This document shows positions 62,101 to 64,000 of a stretch of 64,000 nt of DNA, in pieces; the stretch's first letter is position 1, and each line of letters starts with the position of its first letter. A program made the translations under genes and the position numbers. The notes under the pieces are model-generated. The model searched no databases. It was given only the letters and a program-made list of their open reading frames with translations, and was not told where the DNA came from. Source of the stretch: Marthasterias glacialis (lineage: Eukaryota > Echinodermata > Asteroidea > Forcipulatida > Asteriidae); contig OU452227.1 of assembly GCA_911728455.2 (NCBI GenBank), positions 15,268,110 through 15,332,109 of the forward strand. The letters are read 5' to 3'.

Positions 62101-64000
62101 CATGCCCTGCTAGAGAAGTTTCCTCTAGACATTCTAGTTGGTGCCTCTTGCCCTTGATTCAGTCTATGGATTTGTCTGACCATGTTTCCTGTATTCCCTT
62201 CTGTAGGTGTGGGATGCCCTGATAGAGAGGTTTCCTCTAGACATTCTAGTCGGTGCCTCTTTCCCTTGATTCAGTCTATGGATTTGTCTGACCATGTTTC
62301 CTGTATTCCCTTTTGTAGGTGTGGGATGCCCTGCTAGAGAAGTCCCCCTTAGACATTCTAGGTGGTGCCTCTTTCCCTTGATTCAGTCTATGGATTTGTC
62401 TGACCATGTTTCCTGTATTCCCTTCTGTAGGTGTGGCATGCCCTGCTAGAGAAGTTTCCTCTAGACATTCTAGTTGGTGCCTCTTGCCCTTGATTCAGTC
62501 TATGGATTTGTCTGACCATGTTTCCTGTATTCCCTTCTGTAGGTGTGGCATGCCCTGCTAGAGAAGTTTCCTCTAGACATTCTAGTTGGTGCCTCTTGCC
62601 CTTGATTCAGTCTATGGATTTGTCTGACCATGTTTCCTGTATTCCCTTCTGTAGGTGTGGCATGCCCTGCTAGAGAAGTTTCCTCTAGACATTCTAGTTG
62701 GTGCCTCTTGCCCTTGATTCAGTCTATGGATTTATCTGACCATGTTTCCTGTATTCCCTTTTGTAGGTGTGGGATGCCCTGCTAGAGAAGTCCCCCTTAG
62801 ACATTCTAGGTGGTGCCTCTTGCCCTTGATTCAGTCTATGGATTTGTCTGACCATGTTTCCTGTATTCCCTTTTGTAGGTGTGGGATGCCCTGCTAGAGA
62901 AGTCCCCCTTAGACATTCTAGGTGGTGCCTCTTTCCCTTGATTCAGTCTATGGATTTGTCTGACCATGTTTCCTGTATTCCCTTCTGTAGGTGTGGCATG
63001 CCCTGCTAGAGAAGTTTCCTCTAGACATTCTAGTTGGTGCCTCTTGCCCTTGATTCAGTCTATGGATTTGTCTGACCATGTTTCCTGTATTCCCTTCTGT
63101 AGGTGTGGCATGCCCTGCTAGAGAAGTTTCCTCTAGACATTCTAGTTGGTGCCTCTTGCCCTTGATTCAGTCTATGGATTTGTCTGACCATGTTTCCTGT
63201 ATTCCCTTCTGTAGGTGTGGCATGCCCTGCTAGAGAAGTTTCCTCTAGACATTCTAGTCGGTGCCTCTTGCCCTTGATTCAGTCTATGGATTTGTCTGAC
63301 CATGTTTCCTGTATTCCCTTCTGTAGGTGTGGCATGCCCTGCTAGAGAAGTTTCCTCTAGACATTCTAGTCGGTGCCTCTTGCCCTTGATTCAGTCTATG
63401 GATTTGTCTGACCATGTTTCCTGTATTCCCTTCTGTAGGTGTGGGATGCCCTGCTAGAGAAGTTTCCTCTAGACATTCTAGTTGGTGCCTCTTGCCCTTG
63501 ATTCAGTCTATGGATTTATCTGACCATGTTTCCTGTATTCCCTTCTGTAGGTGTGGGATGCCCTGCTAGAGAGGTTTCCTCTAGACATTCTAGTTGGTGC
63601 CTCTTGCCCTTGATTCAGTCTATGGATTTGTCTGACCATGTTTCCTGTATTCCCTTTTGTAGGTGTGGCATGCCCTGCTAGAGAAGTTTCCTCTAGACAT
63701 TCTAGTTGGTGCCTCTTGCCCTTGATTCAGTCTATGGATTTATCTGACCATGTTTCCTGTATTCCCTTCTGTAGGTGTGGGATGCCCTGCTAGAGAAGTT
63801 TCCTCTAGACATTCTAGTTGGTGCCTCTTGCCCTTGATTCAGTCTATGGATTTGTCTGACCATGTTTCCTGTATTCCCTTCTGTAGGTGTGGCATGCCCT
63901 GCTAGAGAAGTTTCCTCTAGACATTCTAGTTGGTGCCTCTTGCCCTTGATTCAGTCTATGGATTTGTCTGACCATGTTTCCTGTATTCCCTTCTGTAGGT
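59183..64000 (+). repeat. BTAF1: Satellite of 43 perfect-length 112-bp units, each carrying a BTAF1 exon start and splice acceptor
   Basis: Units start at 59183+112k (gtgtggg or gtgtggc); the 44th starts at 63999, so no net length change accumulates over 4.8 kb. Each unit has 62 nt of exon (VWDALLEK, then PLDIL, ending ASFP or ASCP and TGA) and 50 nt ending in a pyrimidine tract plus TGTAG acceptor. The exon part continues BTAF1 in phase after 58605 and fits the family's segment VW-x-x-LL-x-K...ACPW. Two main types exist: A (gaagtcccccttagac, dominant in the left half) and B (gtgtggcatgcc with aagtttcctctagac, dominant in the right). The intact exon must lie after the last unit, outside the window. 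Confidence 0.97.

Overview
This is a stretch of an AT-rich animal nuclear genome: small exons with GT/AG boundaries sit in long introns full of SINEs, fold-back MITEs, LINE remnants and minisatellites. The two large proteins match the vertebrate families TMEM94 and BTAF1 with conserved intron phases. The CR1-like LINE and the tRNA-headed SINEs fit a marine invertebrate deuterostome, with an echinoderm as my best guess. That guess rests on general resemblance, not on a database search. There are no bacterial features.

Three protein-coding genes can be assembled exon by exon, with reading phase agreeing at every junction I checked. (1) A TMEM94 homologue (P-type-ATPase-like ER membrane protein) lies on the minus strand. 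Its ATG is at 20024 and 21 coding exons run down to 2677; the 3' end is off the left edge. (2) A UPF0193/EVG1 (C22orf23-like) gene lies on the plus strand, complete in six exons (22376..28272, 232 residues). It is head to head with TMEM94 and the two probably share a promoter near 22.15-22.37 kb. (3) A BTAF1 (Mot1/TAF172) homologue lies on the plus strand, with its ATG in a 14-nt coding exon at 31707. Thirteen exons covering 596 codons reach 58605, and the gene continues off the right edge. Only the N-terminal HEAT-repeat half is visible.

Layout: 1-2032, an open CR1-like reverse-transcriptase frame on the minus strand in a TMEM94 intron; 2.0-20 kb, TMEM94 exons among SINEs and fold-back elements; 20.26-21.4 kb, a TIR transposon in the TMEM94 5' region; 22.4-28.3 kb, EVG1; 28.3-31.0 kb, intergenic; 31.1-64 kb, BTAF1. 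The BTAF1 introns hold three separate minisatellites with periods of 20, 37 and 112 bp.

The most striking feature is the last one. From 59183 to the window end there are 43 uninterrupted 112-bp units. Each carries a splice acceptor plus the first 62 nt of the next BTAF1 exon, so an exon start has been amplified into a satellite. Each unit copied in full has an in-frame TGA exactly where the conserved protein continues.
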